Positions 62,530-64,000 of a DNA stretch of 64,000 nucleotides are shown piece after piece; the stretch's first letter is position 1; the number at the start of each line of letters is the position of its first letter. A program made the translations under genes and the position numbers. The notes under the pieces were generated by a model. The model was given only the letters and a program-made list of their open reading frames with translations. It ran no database searches and was not told where the DNA came from. Origin of the DNA: Azorinus chamasolen (taxonomy: Eukaryota; Mollusca; Bivalvia; Cardiida; Solecurtidae); the NCBI GenBank assembly GCA_963576725.1, contig OY755242.1, positions 5,560,240 through 5,624,239 of the forward strand. The letters are read 5' to 3'.

Positions 62530-62726
62530 TTAACTCATTCCCTCCTAGACTATATTTTGACTCCGAAAAGGAGCATTTACTGGAGAAAAGTAGTACTGTT
62601 CATTTTTAGCATTGTGTACTGTAGTTTTGAAACCAATGTGATAAATACAGCATTTGTTCCTGTGGAGCAAATGCTCTATTTATCACACTGGTTTCAATAT
62701 GAGACTTTTACAGAGGCGTCAAAATG
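62530..62726. mobile_element. MITE family D, right end decayed
   Basis: TTAACTCATTCCCTCCTAGA, then 'gactccgaaaaggagcattta' and the hairpin 'gaaaccaatgtgataaatacagcatttg…caaatgctctatttatcac'. Matches 40487-40714. Confidence 0.8.
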
Positions 62727-62959
62727 TGTCACTAGGGGGGAATATGTTACCATGGTACTCATGATGTCATTACTTCTTACATAAATATTCAATGTTACAA
62801 GGTCATTGTTATGGCAAAATCATTTTTAAAAAAAGCAACAAGTGAAAAAAACTTTTAACATTTATAAGTTTACAATGGATACATATAAATCATACATTTT
62901 AATGATCAGTAGCATTTACTAATGTACCATTTGTGATAATACCCCTCTCAGTAGCAAAT

Positions 62960-63120
62960 TAACCCTTTCCCTGTTGAATATTCCTTTTAAGAAATAATGT
63001 TGGTTAAACCTGCAGAGTCAGATCTATCATAATTTCACAAGTAAACAGAGAAGACCCTGATAGATGGGTCTACCCTGTTTTCAAAGATGTGAAAAAGCAG
63101 TTATATGAGGGAAAGGGCTA
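62960..63120. mobile_element. MITE family B/A, internally deleted
   Basis: TTAACCCTTTCCCTGTTGAA … ATGAGGGAAAGGGCTA, with only a stump of the hairpin (CCTGATAGATGGGTCTACC). Confidence 0.75.
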
Positions 63121-63352
63121 GTGAAGCTGCAGATAAGAAACATAGTTAGAAAATCTACCTGAACTATGTTCTACACAGTAGAATAACTCGAATTTCGGGA
63201 TAACTCAAACTAAAATTTAAGTCCTTCAAAAATTTAAAAAACAAAATTTTCTAAAATCTATCACTACATACACCTATCTAGAAACACAAATGACAGCTTA
63301 ATGCAGGTATAAAGTAATGCTGATCGCTCCTATAGGAGCGTTCAGCATTACT

Positions 63353-63692
63353 GTAACAGGACTGGTGAAAAAACATGCAGCCAGACCGGGATCCAACCCT
63401 GGACCTTTCACTTACAGGGCGAGAGCTCTACCGACTGAGCTATCCAAACCGCTTACTTCTTTTCATCCAGTATCCTTACCTAGCCTGTTACACTACTCCT
63501 CCTTTGTCCTTGAGATTCTTGCCGAATATGCACACAAAATCAGTGGCATACACAGGGTCCGATTTTCAAGTTGGACGCCAATTGTAATAAGACTGGTGAA
63601 AAAACATGCAGCCAGACAAGGGCTTAAACCCGGGACTGAGCTATCTGAACCATTTACTGCTTTTAAATAAAGTACCTTTACCCGGCCTGTTA
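63353..63692. mobile_element. 340-bp element with TAACAGG termini and tRNA-like content
   Basis: It is flanked by the direct 7-mer CATTACT (63346-63352 and 63693-63699) and bounded by TAACAGG (63354-63360) and CCTGTTA (63686-63692). It sits inside a MITE whose centre is GCTCCTATAGGAGC (63327-63340) and whose right arm resumes 'tttgacctgcattaagctgtga'. Two sub-units each start 'gactggtgaaaaaacatgcagccagac'. The first contains an almost whole tRNA-like sequence, the second a deleted version. Confidence 0.7.
63375..63455 (-). other. tRNA-like sequence, resembling tRNA-Thr(UGU)
   Basis: On the - strand: TAGCTCAGTCGGTAGAGCTC (A box and D arm), then an anticodon arm CGCCCTGTAAGTG with TGT, then a T arm CCAGGGTTGGATCCCGG. 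The B box has G for the usual C (GGTTGGATCC) and the acceptor stem pairs weakly. It is therefore a tRNA pseudogene or tRNA-derived mobile sequence, not a confident functional tRNA. Confidence 0.55.
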
Positions 63693-63821
63693 CATTACTT
63701 TTGACCTGCATTAAGCTGTGAACTTAAGAATGGTCTAGATAAGAAATTCCATGACTCACTTCTGTTATCTCGAAGTAGTTGGTCCCTCAAAATTCGAAAT
63801 ACCTTTAGAAGTTTAAATATA

Positions 63822-64000
63822 CAGTAAAACCCGGCTAATGCGACCACTTAATGAATAAACATATCTGTCTTTATAAGCAGGTGGTTGCATAATGTAGGGC
63901 AAAAGTAATGCAGAAAGCTCCTCTAGGAGCTTTCTGTATTACTTTTGTCCTTCATTAAGCTACCACCTGCCTTTACATCCAATAATTATACCTCTTTTAG
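63822..64000. mobile_element. TA-type MITE family E2, cut by the window end
   Basis: TA-CAGTAAAACCCGGCTAATGC …, centre GCTCCTCTAGGAGC, continuing beyond base 64000. Third member of the subfamily seen at 25236 and 59855. Confidence 0.88.

Noticed and set aside
62158..62609. 105- and 133-codon frames on opposite strands
   Set aside because: Both are the six-copy 48-bp minisatellite, open on both strands because of its length, plus short chance extensions.
63130..63200. Possible upstream AGK exon (short open stretch with a donor-like gtagat)
   Set aside because: The stretch would encode only four codons between possible splice sites and does not resemble the AGK N-terminus.
63375..63455. Functional tRNA-Thr gene
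   Set aside because: The B box has a C-to-G change, the acceptor stem pairs weakly and a truncated copy follows within a mobile-element-like frame; a pseudogene or tRNA-derived repeat is more likely.

Overview
The window is animal nuclear DNA, very probably from a bivalve mollusc. It is AT-rich, has spliced genes with multi-kilobase introns, and is packed with short palindromic transposons, internally tandem 'gaccttgacctttgacc' repeats and minisatellites of the kind common in bivalves. Nothing looks bacterial or viral. The species assignment is inference from repeat style and gene content.

Two host genes lie tail to tail. On the + strand, a secreted C-type-lectin-like gene occupies about 5.3-11.75 kb: a MAM-like exon at 5298-5561, a lectin-domain exon at 7114-7311 and a terminal lectin exon at 11504-11751. 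Its 5' part probably lies left of the window, beyond a 5-kb minisatellite. On the - strand, an acylglycerol kinase (AGK) gene runs from 60594 down to its stop at 18350. Twelve exons could be read by hand with intact splice sites and matching phases, giving 1170 bp or 389 codons plus stop. Only the N-terminal membrane-anchor exon(s) are missing, presumably right of the window.

The rest is repeats. 1-4997 is a 29-bp minisatellite with a higher-order period of about 1.9 kb. 9663-11163 is a complete Tc1/mariner element with a DD34E transposase, inside the last lectin intron. 12.3-18.3 kb, between the genes, holds elements built of tandem units of about 160 bp, nested in MITEs. The AGK introns carry dozens of MITEs. 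Families A-D have TTAA-CCC...GGG-TTAA ends (piggyBac-like) and family E has TA-CAGTAAAAC ends (Tc1-like). The introns also hold a 3.1-kb TIR insertion with a 910-bp tandem duplication (42.7-46.8 kb), an 8.2-kb, roughly 170-copy satellite of 48 bp (47952-56141) and a 664-bp TIR insertion (57107-57770).

Two observations stand out. First, MITE families with different arms and even different target-site classes share a palindromic centre, GCTCCTNNAGGAGC. Second, the 48-bp satellite is an amplified internal segment of one of these MITEs, so the window catches a satellite being born inside a transposon. Very long reading frames in the satellites are artefacts of unit lengths and are not genes.
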